Shown here piece after piece: positions 1 through 9,651 of a DNA stretch of 64,000 nucleotides. Source of the stretch: Citromicrobium bathyomarinum (GTDB lineage Bacteria; Pseudomonadota; Alphaproteobacteria; Sphingomonadales; Sphingomonadaceae). The stretch is taken from positions 248,001 through 312,000 of the forward strand of contig NZ_JAINWL010000001.1 in NCBI RefSeq assembly GCF_021021475.1, written 5' to 3'. The notes below the pieces were generated by a model. It searched no databases. It saw only the letters and a program-made list of their open reading frames with translations, and was not told the origin of the DNA. Both the position numbers and the translations under genes were made by a program. Every line of letters starts with the position of its first letter. Position 1 is the first letter of the stretch.

Positions 1-723
1 CTCCAGCGCGGCGAAGGCATCGCATGCCATTTCCTCGTCGCGCTTGGTCATCGCGATCGCGTCACGGAACGCACGGCCGGGCTCCTTTTCCATGCCCTTG
101 CGCGTTTCGAGCACGCGGATATCCTCCGCACGCTGCTGGGGTGCGAGCGCGTACCGCAGCCTTGCGGCAATCTCGTCCAGCACCTCGTCGACCATCGGGT
201 CGATCGCCGGCTCGCTCTCGTCGGCGCAATAGCGCACCTGACGCTGGGACTCCGCATCATCGTCGTGGATCAGCGCGCCGTCATATGAGTACAGACGGAT
301 CGTCGGCCTGACCGACAGCGTCAGCTGCTCGCAGGGAACCTTCTCCTTGCGCTTTTCGAGGCACTTGTTCTTGTCGTCGCGCTTGACGCAGGTCTCCACC
401 TCTTTGGGCGAGGCGCGGTAGACATCGACGTCGGTTGCCACGCTGCCACTCAGCACCGCGTCGCCATCGCGCATCACGCTTGCCGGGGCGATGCGAAAAT
501 AGGGTTCGCCATCGATCGACGCGCTGCGCAGTGCGTCGGCGGCCTTGATGGAAAGCGTGGGACCGTCGATCCCGCCGAACTGCTCGATCCCGATCGACTG
601 CACTTCGGCAGCATCGCCATTATGCGCCGGGTACACCCCGACGACCCGCAATGTCTCCGCCGAAACCGGCATGGCAAGCGCGCCCAGGCCAAGCCCGAAC
701 ACGACCATCTTCAAAGTCCGCAT
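1..723 (-). CDS. Exported hypothetical protein, truncated by the window edge
   Basis: The minus strand is open from an ATG at 723 to base 1 with no stop, so at least 241 codons are present and the C-terminus lies outside the window. The first 22 residues (MRTLKMVVFGLGLGALAMPVSA, given here only as its composition: two basic residues, a hydrophobic core and an Ala-x-Ala end) form a good Sec signal peptide, so the protein is probably periplasmic. The mature part is charged, with two close cysteines in the stretch CVKRDDKNKC, and I recognise no family. It is read in the same direction as aspS downstream, 78 bases away. The function is unknown. Confidence 0.7.
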   Translation of the reverse strand, partial: MRTLKMVVFGLGLGALAMPVSAETLRVVGVYPAHNGDAAEVQSIGIEQFGGIDGPTLSIKAADALRSASIDGEPYFRIAPASVMRDGDAVLSGSVATDVDVYRASPKEVETCVKRDDKNKCLEKRKEKVPCEQLTLSVRPTIRLYSYDGALIHDDDAESQRQVRYCADESEPAIDPMVDEVLDEIAARLRYALAPQQRAEDIRVLETRKGMEKEPGRAFRDAIAMTKRDEEMACDAFAALE

Positions 724-801
724 GAGTTCCCCTCCTCACCAGCTTCGCCCAACCTTACAGGCATCGGGCGAAGCGGCAAGATGGGGAGTAACCCGGCCCC
801 G

Positions 802-2622
802 TCAGGCGTCGCCGGCGCGATCGACCCGGGTTGCTTCGGGCGCGTCCGGTTTCGGCTGCTCGACCGTGCGGATCGAAAGCTCACGCAGCTGCTTCGGGCT
901 GACGATCGACGGCGCGCCCATCATCAGGTCCTGCGCGCGCTGGTTCATCGGGAAGGCGATGACTTCGCGGATGTTGGGCTCGTCCGCCAGCAGCATCACG
1001 ATCCGGTCGATCCCCGGGGCCGAGCCACCGTGCGGCGGTGCGCCCAGCTTGAACGCCTCGATCATGCCGCTGAAGTTCGCGTCGACGTCTTCCTTGGAAT
1101 AGCCTGCAAGCTCGAACGCCTTGTACATGATGTCCGGACGGTGGTTCCGGATCGCGCCCGAGCTCAGCTCGTAGCCGTTGCAAACGATATCGTATTGCCA
1201 CGCCTTGATCTCGAGCGGGTCCTGGTTCTCCAGCGCGTCCATCTCGCCCTGCGGCATCGAGAACGGGTTGTGGCTGAAATCGATGCGCTTCTGATCTTCG
1301 TCGTATTCGAACATCGGGAAATCGACGATCCAGCAGAACTTGAAGCAGCCCTGTTCGATCAGTTCGAGCTGTTCGCCAACACGCGTGCGCGCGGCACCCG
1401 CCAGCTTTTCGACTTCCCTGGGCTTGCCTGCCGCGAAGAACAGGCCGTCGTTCTCGCCCAGGCCCAGCTCGTCATAAAGCTTGGCCATTTCGTCGGGCCC
1501 GTGGTTCTTGGCGATCGGTCCGCCGAACTCGCCGCCCTTGCGGGTGACGTAGCCGAGACCCGAATAGCCTTCACGCCGCGCCCAGTCGTTCATTTCGTCG
1601 AAGAACTTGCGGCTCTTCTCGTTGGTGTTCGGCGCAGGGATCGCACGCACGATGCCGCCACCGCCGACGATCTTCTCGAAGATACCGAAGCCGCTCTTCT
1701 CGAAGTGATGCGTGACGTCGGTGATGATGATCGGATTGCGCAGGTCGGGCTTGTCGCTGCCGTATTTCAGCATCGCTTCGGCATAGGGAATACGCGGGAA
1801 TTCGCCCGCGGGCGTCACGCTCTTGCCGCCCGAGAATTCCTCGAACACGCCAGCCAGCACCGGCTCGATCGCCTGGAAGACGTCTTCCTGCGTGACGAAG
1901 CTCATCTCGAAGTCGAGCTGGTAGAATTCGGGGCTGCGATCGGCGCGCAGGTCTTCGTCGCGGAAGCACGGCGCGATCTGGAAATAGCGGTCGAAGCCGG
2001 CGACCATCAGCAGCTGCTTGAACATCTGCGGCGCTTGGGGAAGCGCATAGAAGCGGCCCGGGTGCAGACGGCTGGGCACGAGGTAATCGCGCGCGCCTTC
2101 GGGCGACGACGCGCCGAGAATCGGCGTCTGGAATTCGGAGAAGCCCTGGTCGATCATCCGGCGGCGCAGGCTCGTGATGACCTTGTTGCGCAGCATGATG
2201 TTGTTGTGAACCCGCTCGCGCCGCAGATCGACGAAGCGGTACTTGAGGCGGATGTCCTCGGGATATTCCTGCTCGCCCGCGACCGGCAGCGGCAGTTCTT
2301 CCGCCATCGACTGGACGGTGGCGGACTTGGCGAAGACTTCGATATCGCCGGTCGGCAGGTTGGCGTTGCGCGTTTCCTGCGAACGCGCCTTCACCACGCC
2401 GTCGATCGTAATGACGCTTTCGGACTTGAGCGAGTCGAGCAGCTTCAGCGCCTCGCTATCCTCGTCCGCGACGATCTGGGTGATGCCGTAGTGGTCGCGC
2501 AGGTCGATGAACAGGACACCGCCATGGTCGCGCTTGCGGTGGACCCAGCCGGACAGGCGAACGGTCTCGCCGACATTGCTTTCGCGAAGCTGTGCGCAAG
2601 TATGGGTGCGATAGGCGTGCAT
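802..2622 (-). CDS. aspS: Aspartate--tRNA ligase
   Basis: Charges tRNA-Asp with aspartate in the cytoplasm. The 606-aa product has the usual bacterial length: an N-terminal OB-fold anticodon-binding domain ([19 protein letters not shown]), the class II catalytic core, and the bacterial GAD insertion. Motif 2 is seen as [10 protein letters not shown] and motif 3 as GIDRIVMLL near the C-terminus; the flipping-loop region [11 protein letters not shown] is present. Many alphaproteobacterial AspRS enzymes are non-discriminating and also charge tRNA-Asn; the sequence alone does not settle that here. The start at the ATG at 2622 gives the conserved N-terminus MHAYRTHTC. Confidence 0.97.
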   Translation of the reverse strand: MHAYRTHTCAQLRESNVGETVRLSGWVHRKRDHGGVLFIDLRDHYGITQIVADEDSEALKLLDSLKSESVITIDGVVKARSQETRNANLPTGDIEVFAKSATVQSMAEELPLPVAGEQEYPEDIRLKYRFVDLRRERVHNNIMLRNKVITSLRRRMIDQGFSEFQTPILGASSPEGARDYLVPSRLHPGRFYALPQAPQMFKQLLMVAGFDRYFQIAPCFRDEDLRADRSPEFYQLDFEMSFVTQEDVFQAIEPVLAGVFEEFSGGKSVTPAGEFPRIPYAEAMLKYGSDKPDLRNPIIITDVTHHFEKSGFGIFEKIVGGGGIVRAIPAPNTNEKSRKFFDEMNDWARREGYSGLGYVTRKGGEFGGPIAKNHGPDEMAKLYDELGLGENDGLFFAAGKPREVEKLAGAARTRVGEQLELIEQGCFKFCWIVDFPMFEYDEDQKRIDFSHNPFSMPQGEMDALENQDPLEIKAWQYDIVCNGYELSSGAIRNHRPDIMYKAFELAGYSKEDVDANFSGMIEAFKLGAPPHGGSAPGIDRIVMLLADEPNIREVIAFPMNQRAQDLMMGAPSIVSPKQLRELSIRTVEQPKPDAPEATRVDRAGDA

Positions 2623-2803
2623 TGTGGAACTTTCCGGTTCGGGGATTAGGCGCTAGGGGCGTGCCGAAGCTGGACGGCGAAAGCCCTGAAAGCTTGCGCG
2701 CGCTAACACGCGAATGGCCCGGTTTTGTCAAGCCGGGCGCGCTCGATTGGAGGGGCCACCACGGCCCGAGGGCGGCACTCCGCCCGGCAAAGAAAGATCG
2801 AAT

Positions 2804-3979
2804 ATGAAAATCCACGACCTGATCACGACCACCGATGCACTGGCCGACCTGTGCGATCGGCTCGGCAAAGGCGACTTCGTCTGCGTCGATACCGAGTTCA
2901 TGCGGGAAAACACCTATTGGCCCGAGCTGTGCCTGGTCCAGATCGGCGACGAGCACGAGGCTGCGGCGATCGACCCGCTGGCCGACGGGATCGACCTCAA
3001 ACCCCTGCTCGACCTGCTGACCGAGAATGAGGACGTGCTGAAGATCTTCCACGCAGGCAGCCAGGACGTGGAGATTTTCTACAACCTCACCGGCAAGACC
3101 CCGCACCCGATCTTCGACACGCAGATCGCGATGATGGCGATCAGCCAGTCCGAACAGATCGGCTATGCCAATCTGGTCGAACACTGGCTCGACAAGACGA
3201 TCGACAAGGGCGCGCGCTTTACCGACTGGAGCCGCCGCCCGCTGACCGACCGTCAGCTGGAATACGCGATCGGCGACGTGACCTACCTGGCCAAGATCTT
3301 TCCCCGCATCCTCAAGAAGCTGATGAAGACCGATCGCGGTATGTGGCTCAACGCCGAGATGGAAAAGCTCGCCGATCCGGAAAATTACGCGATCGAGCCC
3401 GACAAGGCGTGGAAGCGCATCCGCGCGCAGGGCCGCAACGCACAGGCGCTCGGGCGGCTGAAGGCCGTTGCCGCATGGCGCGAGGGAGAGGCGCAGCACA
3501 AGAATATCCCGCGCGGACGGATCATGCGCGACGAGACGCTGGCCGACATTGCTTCCCATCCGCCCAAGAAACAGGCCGACCTTGCCAAGGTGCGCGGCCT
3601 CTCCAACGCGTGGAAGGACAACGAGATCGGCAACCGCCTGATGGACGTGCTGGAGAACGCCGAGCCGCTGCCCGATAGCGAGATGCCAGCGCGCAATAGT
3701 CGCGGCGCACCACTGGGCAAGGAAGGGGCGCTGGTCGCCGACCTGCTCAAGCTGCTGCTCAAGATCCGCGCGCGCGAAATCGACGTCGCTCCGCGCCTGC
3801 TGACCCGCTCGGGCGAGCTGGAGCAGCTGGCGGCAGGCGTGCGCGACCTGCCGATCCTTGAAGGCTGGCGGCGCGAGGTTTTCGGCCGCGACGCGCTCGA
3901 CCTGGTCGAGGGCAAGCTCGCCTTCGCGGTCGAGAAGGGCAAGCTGAAGATGACCCATATCGACGATGTCGAGGACTAG
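2804..3979 (+). CDS. rnd: Ribonuclease D
   Basis: A 3'-to-5' exoribonuclease that trims tRNA precursors. The 391-aa product shows the DEDDy exonuclease signature: D29 and E31 in VDTEF, D88 in HAGSQDVEIF, and Y154/D158 in YAIGDVTYL. An HRDC-type helical domain follows, from about residue 205 (AVAAWREGEAQHKNIPRGRI). An upstream in-frame codon would extend the protein by 30 residues, but the ATG at 2804 is preceded by AAAGA and gives the family's normal N-terminus. The stop is six bases before oxyR, so the two genes are probably cotranscribed. Confidence 0.95.
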   Translation: MKIHDLITTTDALADLCDRLGKGDFVCVDTEFMRENTYWPELCLVQIGDEHEAAAIDPLADGIDLKPLLDLLTENEDVLKIFHAGSQDVEIFYNLTGKTPHPIFDTQIAMMAISQSEQIGYANLVEHWLDKTIDKGARFTDWSRRPLTDRQLEYAIGDVTYLAKIFPRILKKLMKTDRGMWLNAEMEKLADPENYAIEPDKAWKRIRAQGRNAQALGRLKAVAAWREGEAQHKNIPRGRIMRDETLADIASHPPKKQADLAKVRGLSNAWKDNEIGNRLMDVLENAEPLPDSEMPARNSRGAPLGKEGALVADLLKLLLKIRAREIDVAPRLLTRSGELEQLAAGVRDLPILEGWRREVFGRDALDLVEGKLAFAVEKGKLKMTHIDDVED

Positions 3980-3985
3980 CCCGGG

Positions 3986-4882
3986 ATGAGCACCTACCTG
4001 CCGACGATCCGTCAGCTGCAATATCTGGTCGCGCTGCACGAGCATGGCCATTTCGGTCGCGCAGCGGATGCGAGCTTCGTCTCGCAATCGACCCTGTCGG
4101 CAGGCATCCGCGAGCTGGAGACGCTGCTAGGCGTGACACTGGTGGAGCGCAGCCGGCGAGTGGTCCGCTTCACCCCGCTTGGCCAGCAGGTGGTCGAGAA
4201 AGCGCACGCACTCCTCAGGCAGGCGGAAGACCTGTCGGACCTGGTGCGCGCCGCTGGCCAGCCACTCACCGGCACACTGCGGATGAGCGTGATCCCCACG
4301 ATCGCGCCGTTCATGCTGCCGCGCATCCTGCCACGCCTGCGCCGCGAACGGCCCGAGCTGGAACTGTTCCTGCGCGAGGAGACCAGCAGCGACGCGGTGG
4401 AATCGCTCCACCACGGGCGGGTCGATTGCGTGCTGCTCGCCCTCCCCTTCCCCACCGGCGAGGTGGAGCAGGAGATCATTGGCGAAGACCGCTTCTACGT
4501 CGCCTACCCCGGCGACGAGCCGCGAGATTTGCCGAAGGAAATCCGGCCCGAGTCGATCGAGGACGGGCGCCTGCTGCTGCTGGAAGACGGGCATTGCCTG
4601 AAGGAACACGCGCTGGCCGCGTGCAACCGGCCCGAATTGCGCGCCGCGACCAGCATGATCGGCACGAGTCTCCACACGCTGGTGCAGATGGTCGACAACG
4701 GTCTGGGGGTCACCATGCTGCCCGAGATGGCGCTGGAGGCGGGTATTCTTAAGGGCACGAACGTAATCGCGCGCCCGCTCGATGCGCCTGCTGCGGCGCG
4801 CGACATCGCCCTGATCTGGCGAAAGAACAGCCCTAGAGAAAATGACTTCCGCCTGCTGGCCGATGAATTACGGGCCGGCTGA
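3986..4882 (+). CDS. oxyR: LysR-family peroxide sensor OxyR
   Basis: A transcription factor that activates peroxide defence genes when oxidised. The 298-aa product has an N-terminal winged HTH (FGRAADASFVSQSTLSAGIRELE) and a LysR effector domain. The diagnostic feature is the segment EDGHCLKEHALAAC, with C204 and C213 at the spacing of the redox pair C199/C208 of E. coli OxyR; an ordinary LysR regulator lacks both. It follows rnd by six bases and has no katG or ahpC neighbour in this window. The start ATG sits after CCGGG, a weak ribosome site, which fits translation coupled to rnd. Confidence 0.93.
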   Translation: MSTYLPTIRQLQYLVALHEHGHFGRAADASFVSQSTLSAGIRELETLLGVTLVERSRRVVRFTPLGQQVVEKAHALLRQAEDLSDLVRAAGQPLTGTLRMSVIPTIAPFMLPRILPRLRRERPELELFLREETSSDAVESLHHGRVDCVLLALPFPTGEVEQEIIGEDRFYVAYPGDEPRDLPKEIRPESIEDGRLLLLEDGHCLKEHALAACNRPELRAATSMIGTSLHTLVQMVDNGLGVTMLPEMALEAGILKGTNVIARPLDAPAAARDIALIWRKNSPRENDFRLLADELRAG

Positions 4883-5067
4883 TCGACCGATCGGCGCACA
4901 CTGAATGCCCGAAAAGTCCAGAAAAACCGTGACTGACGCGGGGATTTTATGGCAGGTGTTCGATCCGTCGGTGATCGGCAGGCGTTACAAATAGAGATTT
5001 CGGGCGGGTCGCAGCGCACCAGGATCACCGCACATCCGGACCACAGCAATCGGGGCGGGCGTACGGG

Positions 5068-6042
5068 ATGACGGCAATGTGGAAAGGTTCAGGGGCCAAG
5101 CCACCCCTGGCAGCGCGGATCAACCCGCGCTGGTCCGACGAGGAAATTCCGCGTAACGTCGTCGCCGATCTGGCCATGCGCCCCAGACTGCATCCCCACG
5201 TCATCACCTTTGCGAACGAAAAGGGCGGCGTCGGCAAGTCGACCCTGGCCTTCCATGTCGCAGTCGCGCTCGCCCATGTTGGCCAGCAGGTCGTTGCGGT
5301 CGATCTCGACCGGCGCCAGCGCACGCTCGAACGCGGGCTGACCTATCGCGAGGGCACCGCCAACAACCTTGGCATCAGGCTGCCGACACCGCAGTTCGCC
5401 GTGCTCGAACAGCCGAGCACGGCGTCGCTTTTTCAGACCATCAACCGGTTGGGCGGCGACGCGGATTTCGTGATTCTGGACGCCGCCGGATCTGACTCGG
5501 CGATCTTTCGTCGGGCGGTCGCGCTTGCCGACACGCTGGTGACGCCAGTCAACGCGTCGTTCCTCGATCTCGAACTGCTCGGGCATCTCAACCCGGTCAG
5601 CGGGGTGCCCGAACGGGCCGGCTGCTTCGGCCAGACGGTCGCCTCACTGCGCGAAGAGCGATTGACGCAGGAAATGGGCCCGATCGAGTGGATCGTGGTC
5701 AAGAACCGCGTGCGCAGCGCAGAAAAGCGCCACATAAGCAGAGTCGACGACGCGCTGGAACGGCTCTCGATCGCGCATGATTTCCGGATCGGTCAGGGCC
5801 TGACGGAGAGGGTGGCGTTTCGTGAACTGTTCCAGTTCGGCCTGACCCATCTCGATCTCGGGCTGATCCCCGACATGATCCGGCCGCAGGAATCGAGCCG
5901 CAAGGAGATTGCGAGCCTGCTCGACGATCTCAACCTGTCGTTCGACAAGCGGGAGCGCACGTCTGTGAGCAACCGACCCACAGCGCGCGTGCTGCGCCGG
6001 ACGCGGCAGGATTTCCGCGCGGCGATCAGCAACGCACTATAG
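5068..6042 (+). CDS. mipZ: MipZ-like division-plane ATPase (ParA/MinD superfamily)
   Basis: In Caulobacter, MipZ binds ParB at the poles and blocks FtsZ polymerisation, placing the septum at mid-cell. This protein has the deviant Walker A box NEKGGVGKST, the Walker A' region AVDLDRRQRT, and the MipZ-type C-terminal stretch FRIGQGLTERVAFRELFQFGLTHLDL, which I match from memory to Caulobacter MipZ and which separates it from ParA. The 324-aa ORF starts at the ATG at 5068 and has about 36 residues before the fold begins; the ATG at 5176 (MRPRLHPHVITF) would match the usual MipZ start better. It stands alone, convergent with the gene at 6044. Confidence 0.85.
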   Translation: MTAMWKGSGAKPPLAARINPRWSDEEIPRNVVADLAMRPRLHPHVITFANEKGGVGKSTLAFHVAVALAHVGQQVVAVDLDRRQRTLERGLTYREGTANNLGIRLPTPQFAVLEQPSTASLFQTINRLGGDADFVILDAAGSDSAIFRRAVALADTLVTPVNASFLDLELLGHLNPVSGVPERAGCFGQTVASLREERLTQEMGPIEWIVVKNRVRSAEKRHISRVDDALERLSIAHDFRIGQGLTERVAFRELFQFGLTHLDLGLIPDMIRPQESSRKEIASLLDDLNLSFDKRERTSVSNRPTARVLRRTRQDFRAAISNAL

Positions 6043-6043
6043 C

Positions 6044-7186
6044 CTAGGCAGCGCGCGATTGCCCGCCTGCCAGGTGAATCCGGTTACGTCCGCTTCGCTT
6101 CGCACAATAAAGCGCCTGATCCGCAGCAGCGAGAGCCTCGCGCGGATCGGCGCACTGCAGCACATCGGCTATGCCGCCTGAAAAGGTCACCATGCCGAAC
6201 GGCTTTTCTGTACGCCGATTGACCATTCGCCGCGATGCAAGCGCTTCGCGCGCTTCATCAAGCTGAGCGAGTGCCTCTTGTGGCTCCACGCCCCTGAAGA
6301 GCAGAACGAATTCCTCGCCCCCATGCCGCGCGATGTAGCAGTCTTTCGTGCAAAGACTCGACAGCGTCTCTGCAATCTCGCGAATGATGCGGTCGCCCGC
6401 TTCGTGGCCGTGTGTGTCGTTGATCGCCTTGAACTGGTCGATGTCGCAAAAGGCCACGCTCAGAGGCTCGCCCGTGTCCTGCGCCTCGAGATAGGATGTT
6501 TCCAGAACTTCTTCGAAGGCCCGGCGATTGGGCAGCCCTGTGAGATAATCGACCTGCGCATCGTGCCGAGCGCGGTCCAGATTCTTACGCAGCTTGGCCG
6601 TTTCGCGCTCGCTCGCTTTCAACTCTTCCTCGGTCTGGCGCGACCGCGCGATCATCGCCTCGGCAAAATTCGAGAGCGTGGAGATCAGCTCTGCAGTGTC
6701 GCAAGGCCCCTGCAGGTCATCGACCCGCCGCTCAAGCTCGTCGCCATAGTCGGAGGTCGCCCGGCGCATCGACGTGGACGTGCGCGACAGCTCGTCGATC
6801 CCGCGCTCCATATCCTTCGCCAGGTCCTCTATCGATTTCTTGCCAGCAAAAGGGTCGACCGCGGTCACCTCTTCGAGCCATGTCTGGGTGATCGGTTCGC
6901 CCTGTTCGCGACGCCACTCGATCCTGCGTGCCAGTCGTGGATTGATGCCCGAACAGGCTTCATGCGCCGCAAGCAGGTTGGACGGAGTGACCTCAAGATC
7001 ACTCTCGATCAGGAAGTTGCTGATTTCGTCCAGCAACCGACGACGCGCACGCGGATCGAGTTGCGCAGATGCCGGCATTTCGGAGTTTTCTGCCACCAGA
7101 CGCGGCCACCGCAGGCGCGGCAGCCCGATTCGCTGCAACAAGGTCGCTACAGGTTGGTTCGCCTCTATCGTAGGGTTCGTCGCCAT
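6044..7186 (-). CDS. Diguanylate cyclase, cytosolic, GGEEF type
   Basis: A 380-aa protein whose C-terminal half is a GGDEF domain with the active-site variant GGEEF (ARHGGEEFVLLF) and the substrate-binding segment DIDQFKAINDTHGHEAGD. It should make cyclic di-GMP from two GTP. The N-terminal ~200 residues are helical, have no membrane segment, and include a heptad-rich stretch just before the catalytic domain (EEELKASERETAKLRKNLD), likely the dimerising coiled coil. I see no RxxD product-inhibition motif just before GGEEF. The signal sensed is unknown. It is convergent with mipZ, one base apart. Confidence 0.88.
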   Translation of the reverse strand: MATNPTIEANQPVATLLQRIGLPRLRWPRLVAENSEMPASAQLDPRARRRLLDEISNFLIESDLEVTPSNLLAAHEACSGINPRLARRIEWRREQGEPITQTWLEEVTAVDPFAGKKSIEDLAKDMERGIDELSRTSTSMRRATSDYGDELERRVDDLQGPCDTAELISTLSNFAEAMIARSRQTEEELKASERETAKLRKNLDRARHDAQVDYLTGLPNRRAFEEVLETSYLEAQDTGEPLSVAFCDIDQFKAINDTHGHEAGDRIIREIAETLSSLCTKDCYIARHGGEEFVLLFRGVEPQEALAQLDEAREALASRRMVNRRTEKPFGMVTFSGGIADVLQCADPREALAAADQALYCAKRSGRNRIHLAGGQSRAA

Positions 7187-7316
7187 GCCCCTTTATGGCG
7201 CGAAGAAGCTTTAATCGATGCTAACCGCACGAAGAATTTTTACCCGTTTTGGAACGGTCACTTAGACAAAACCGAAAGAAGTCGGGCTGTGAGTCGCACA
7301 ATTTCTTGCGTGCGAA

Positions 7317-7886
7317 TCACGTATCCATGTGGCGCAGCCCGACGCGCAGGTAATCGTAGCCGGTCACACAGGTCAGGACTGCGGCAACCCACAAGGCGCC
7401 CAGCCCGGCCCACCGGATCGGTTCGATCTCGTGGAACACCCCGGCCAGAATCAGCGTGCCCAGCGCGATCAGCTGCAGCGTGGTCTTCCACTTGGCGAGC
7501 TTGCTGACCGGGACCGAAACCTGAATTCCGCCGAGAAATTCGCGCAGACCCGACACGATAATCTCGCGCATCAGAATGATAAGCCCCGCAATAACGTGGG
7601 CGTCGCCGACGATCGGCCCCGTGAGCCCGCCTTTGGCGGTCAGGATCAGGATTACCGCCGCAACCATGATCTTGTCCGCGATCGGGTCCAGAAACTGGCC
7701 CAGCTTGGACACGGTCCCCTGCGAACGGGCGAGCATGCCGTCGAAATAATCGGTTATCGCCGCTGCGCAGTACAGCACGAAGCCCAGCGCATACCCGAGT
7801 TGCCAGTCCGGCCACCACAGGAACAGGACGAGCAAGGGCACGGCGAAAATCCGCGACAGGGTGAGCAGGTTGGGAAGTGTCAGCAT
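7317..7886 (-). CDS. pgsA: CDP-diacylglycerol--glycerol-3-phosphate 3-phosphatidyltransferase
   Basis: Makes phosphatidylglycerol phosphate, the committed step to phosphatidylglycerol and cardiolipin, in the inner membrane. The 189-aa protein has the CDP-alcohol phosphatidyltransferase signature D-x2-D-G-x2-A-R-x8-G-x3-D-x3-D, visible as DYFDGMLARSQG followed by LGQFLDPIADK, and about five membrane segments. Start and length match the family (MLTLPNLLTLSRI). It is divergent from the MFS gene at 8013, with 126 bases between them. The phospholipid theme continues in that neighbour. Confidence 0.95.
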   Translation of the reverse strand: MLTLPNLLTLSRIFAVPLLVLFLWWPDWQLGYALGFVLYCAAAITDYFDGMLARSQGTVSKLGQFLDPIADKIMVAAVILILTAKGGLTGPIVGDAHVIAGLIILMREIIVSGLREFLGGIQVSVPVSKLAKWKTTLQLIALGTLILAGVFHEIEPIRWAGLGALWVAAVLTCVTGYDYLRVGLRHMDT

Positions 7887-8012
7887 CTCTTGGTGAATGC
7901 CCCTAGTCGATGCAGGCTCCCAGAAAAAGCGTCATCACCCTTTGCGCATGCCGCTGGCCTGTTCTAACGCGGCGCAGGCAAGTGGTGCGGCCAAGCGCGC
8001 CGGAGTGGATTT

Positions 8013-9326
8013 ATGACGACGTTGAGATTGCTGCGACGGCGGCGCTTTCTGCCGCTGTTCTGCACACAGCTGCTCAACGCTTTCAACGACAATCTCTACA
8101 AGACCGCGATGGTCCTGTTCGTGGTTTACGCCGTTTACAGCGACCCCGAGACGGAAACCGTCTTCAGCGCGATCGCGACCGGGCTGTTCATCGGGCCGTT
8201 CATCCTGGTGTCCGCGATCGCCGGCCAGCTGGCGGACATGCGCGACAAGGCGAAGATCATCCGCACGGTCAAGCTGTGCGAGATCGGCATCATGACCATC
8301 GGCGCAGCGGGGCTTTTCCTGGCCTGGCAGGATACGCTGGTGCACAGCGTGGCGGTGCCCCTGATGCTGTTTGCGCTGTTTCTGGCAGGGCTGCAATCGA
8401 CCTTCCTCGGGCCGATCAAATACGCGATCCTGCCCCAGCATCTGCGCAAGACCGAGGTGCTGGCGGGCACCGGCCTGGTCGAGGCGGGCACCTATGTCGC
8501 GATCCTGTTCGGCACGATCATCGCAGGCTGGATTCCGGTGGAGGCGGCGATGGTGGCCATCATCATGACCGCGCTGGTCGGTTACGCGATGAGCCGCCAG
8601 ATTCCGGCAGCCCCGGCGCTGGGCGAGATCGAACCGATCGACTGGAACATCCTGCGCTCTTCCATCGCGCTCATCCGCTCGGTCCGGAAAGACCGGGTCG
8701 TCTGGCTGGCCACGCTTTCGATCAGCGTGTTCTGGATGGTCGGGGCGATCCTGTTCATCCAGTTCCCTCCGCTGGTGAAGAACGTGATCCACGCCAACAA
8801 GGAAGTCGCGACGCTGTTCATCGTGATGTTTTCGATCGGGATCGCGATCGGATCGGTGGTGATCAATCACCTGCTGAAGGGCGAGGTTTCGGCCCGCCAT
8901 GCCCCCGCAGGGGTGGTGGCGATGGGATTTTTCCTCGTCCTGTTCTACGTGTTCGTGCGCCAGTGGCCGACCGGCCTCGAAGGCCCCTTCCTGACCGTGC
9001 CCGAGTTTCTGACCTACCCGCTGGCGTGGGTTTTGCTGGTCAACCTGCTGATGATCTCGGTCGCCGGGGGCATCTTCGTGGTGCCGCTTTACGCCTTCCT
9101 GACCACCCGGGTGGCAGGGAACATGGCATCGCGCACCATCGCTGCGACCAATGTGATCAGTTCCAGCTACATGGTGTTCGGATCGGTGCTGGCCTTGGTC
9201 ATGACCTACCTCGGCATATCGATCGCAGAACAGCTGCTCGCCAGCGTGGCGCTATGCCTGATTACCTGCTGGATGGCCCGCAAGCTCCACGCCGAGGAGC
9301 ATCTGCCGAGCGTCCACCTCGACTAG
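8013..9326 (+). CDS. MFS transporter resembling the lysophospholipid carrier LplT
   Basis: A 437-aa protein with about 12 membrane segments. The N-terminal signature FCTQLLNAFNDNLYKTAMVLF and the motif GPIKYAILPQHL are typical of the LplT/Aas branch of the major facilitator superfamily, which flips lysophosphatidylethanolamine inward for re-acylation. The fused acyltransferase and acyl-ACP synthetase domains seen in some family members are absent. Its place next to pgsA fits a membrane-lipid role, but the substrate is inferred only from family resemblance. The start ATG at 8013 has the purine-rich stretch GGAGTGG 13 to 7 bases upstream. Confidence 0.8.
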   Translation: MTTLRLLRRRRFLPLFCTQLLNAFNDNLYKTAMVLFVVYAVYSDPETETVFSAIATGLFIGPFILVSAIAGQLADMRDKAKIIRTVKLCEIGIMTIGAAGLFLAWQDTLVHSVAVPLMLFALFLAGLQSTFLGPIKYAILPQHLRKTEVLAGTGLVEAGTYVAILFGTIIAGWIPVEAAMVAIIMTALVGYAMSRQIPAAPALGEIEPIDWNILRSSIALIRSVRKDRVVWLATLSISVFWMVGAILFIQFPPLVKNVIHANKEVATLFIVMFSIGIAIGSVVINHLLKGEVSARHAPAGVVAMGFFLVLFYVFVRQWPTGLEGPFLTVPEFLTYPLAWVLLVNLLMISVAGGIFVVPLYAFLTTRVAGNMASRTIAATNVISSSYMVFGSVLALVMTYLGISIAEQLLASVALCLITCWMARKLHAEEHLPSVHLD

Positions 9327-9514
9327 AAGATGAACATCAGCGCGCCAGCAAGGCACACGACATAGGCGCCGAGAAAGCCGGCCCAGTCGCTTCTCCCGAA
9401 GGACCAGCGCGTGCGCCGGACCATCAGGTCGCGCCTCAGATCGGGCCGCACGGGCAGCGAGGCGCGGAAAGGGTGCCGCGCCGATTCGTTGGTAAGGACA
9501 AGCGAACGTCTCAT
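9323..9514 (-). CDS. Small single-pass membrane protein, hypothetical
   Basis: A 63-aa reading frame, Arg-rich in its first 40 residues and ending in one hydrophobic segment (AGFLGAYVVCLAGALMFIF), so it would be a tail-anchored or N-in membrane protein. Its stop overlaps the end of the convergent MFS gene by four bases. An upstream in-frame codon at 9583 would add 23 residues of low quality, so I prefer the ATG at 9514. I recognise no family. The clear terminal membrane segment argues that it is real, but the evidence is modest. Confidence 0.45.
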   Translation of the reverse strand: MRRSLVLTNESARHPFRASLPVRPDLRRDLMVRRTRWSFGRSDWAGFLGAYVVCLAGALMFIF

Positions 9515-9651
9515 GCCAACGAGGCTTAACCTTTTGGTAAGGATTGGCGAGCGGCCCCTCCCACCCGTCCGCCGGTGGGACACTGCCCGCGTTGGAGCGT
9601 TAACGCGCCGGACGATTGCCCACCGCCGCAGCGCGCTCTAGACGCGGGCGG

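Noticed and set aside
622-2649. A 675-codon plus-strand open frame
   Set aside because: It is the antisense shadow of aspS, which has all class II synthetase motifs; the plus-strand product resembles nothing.
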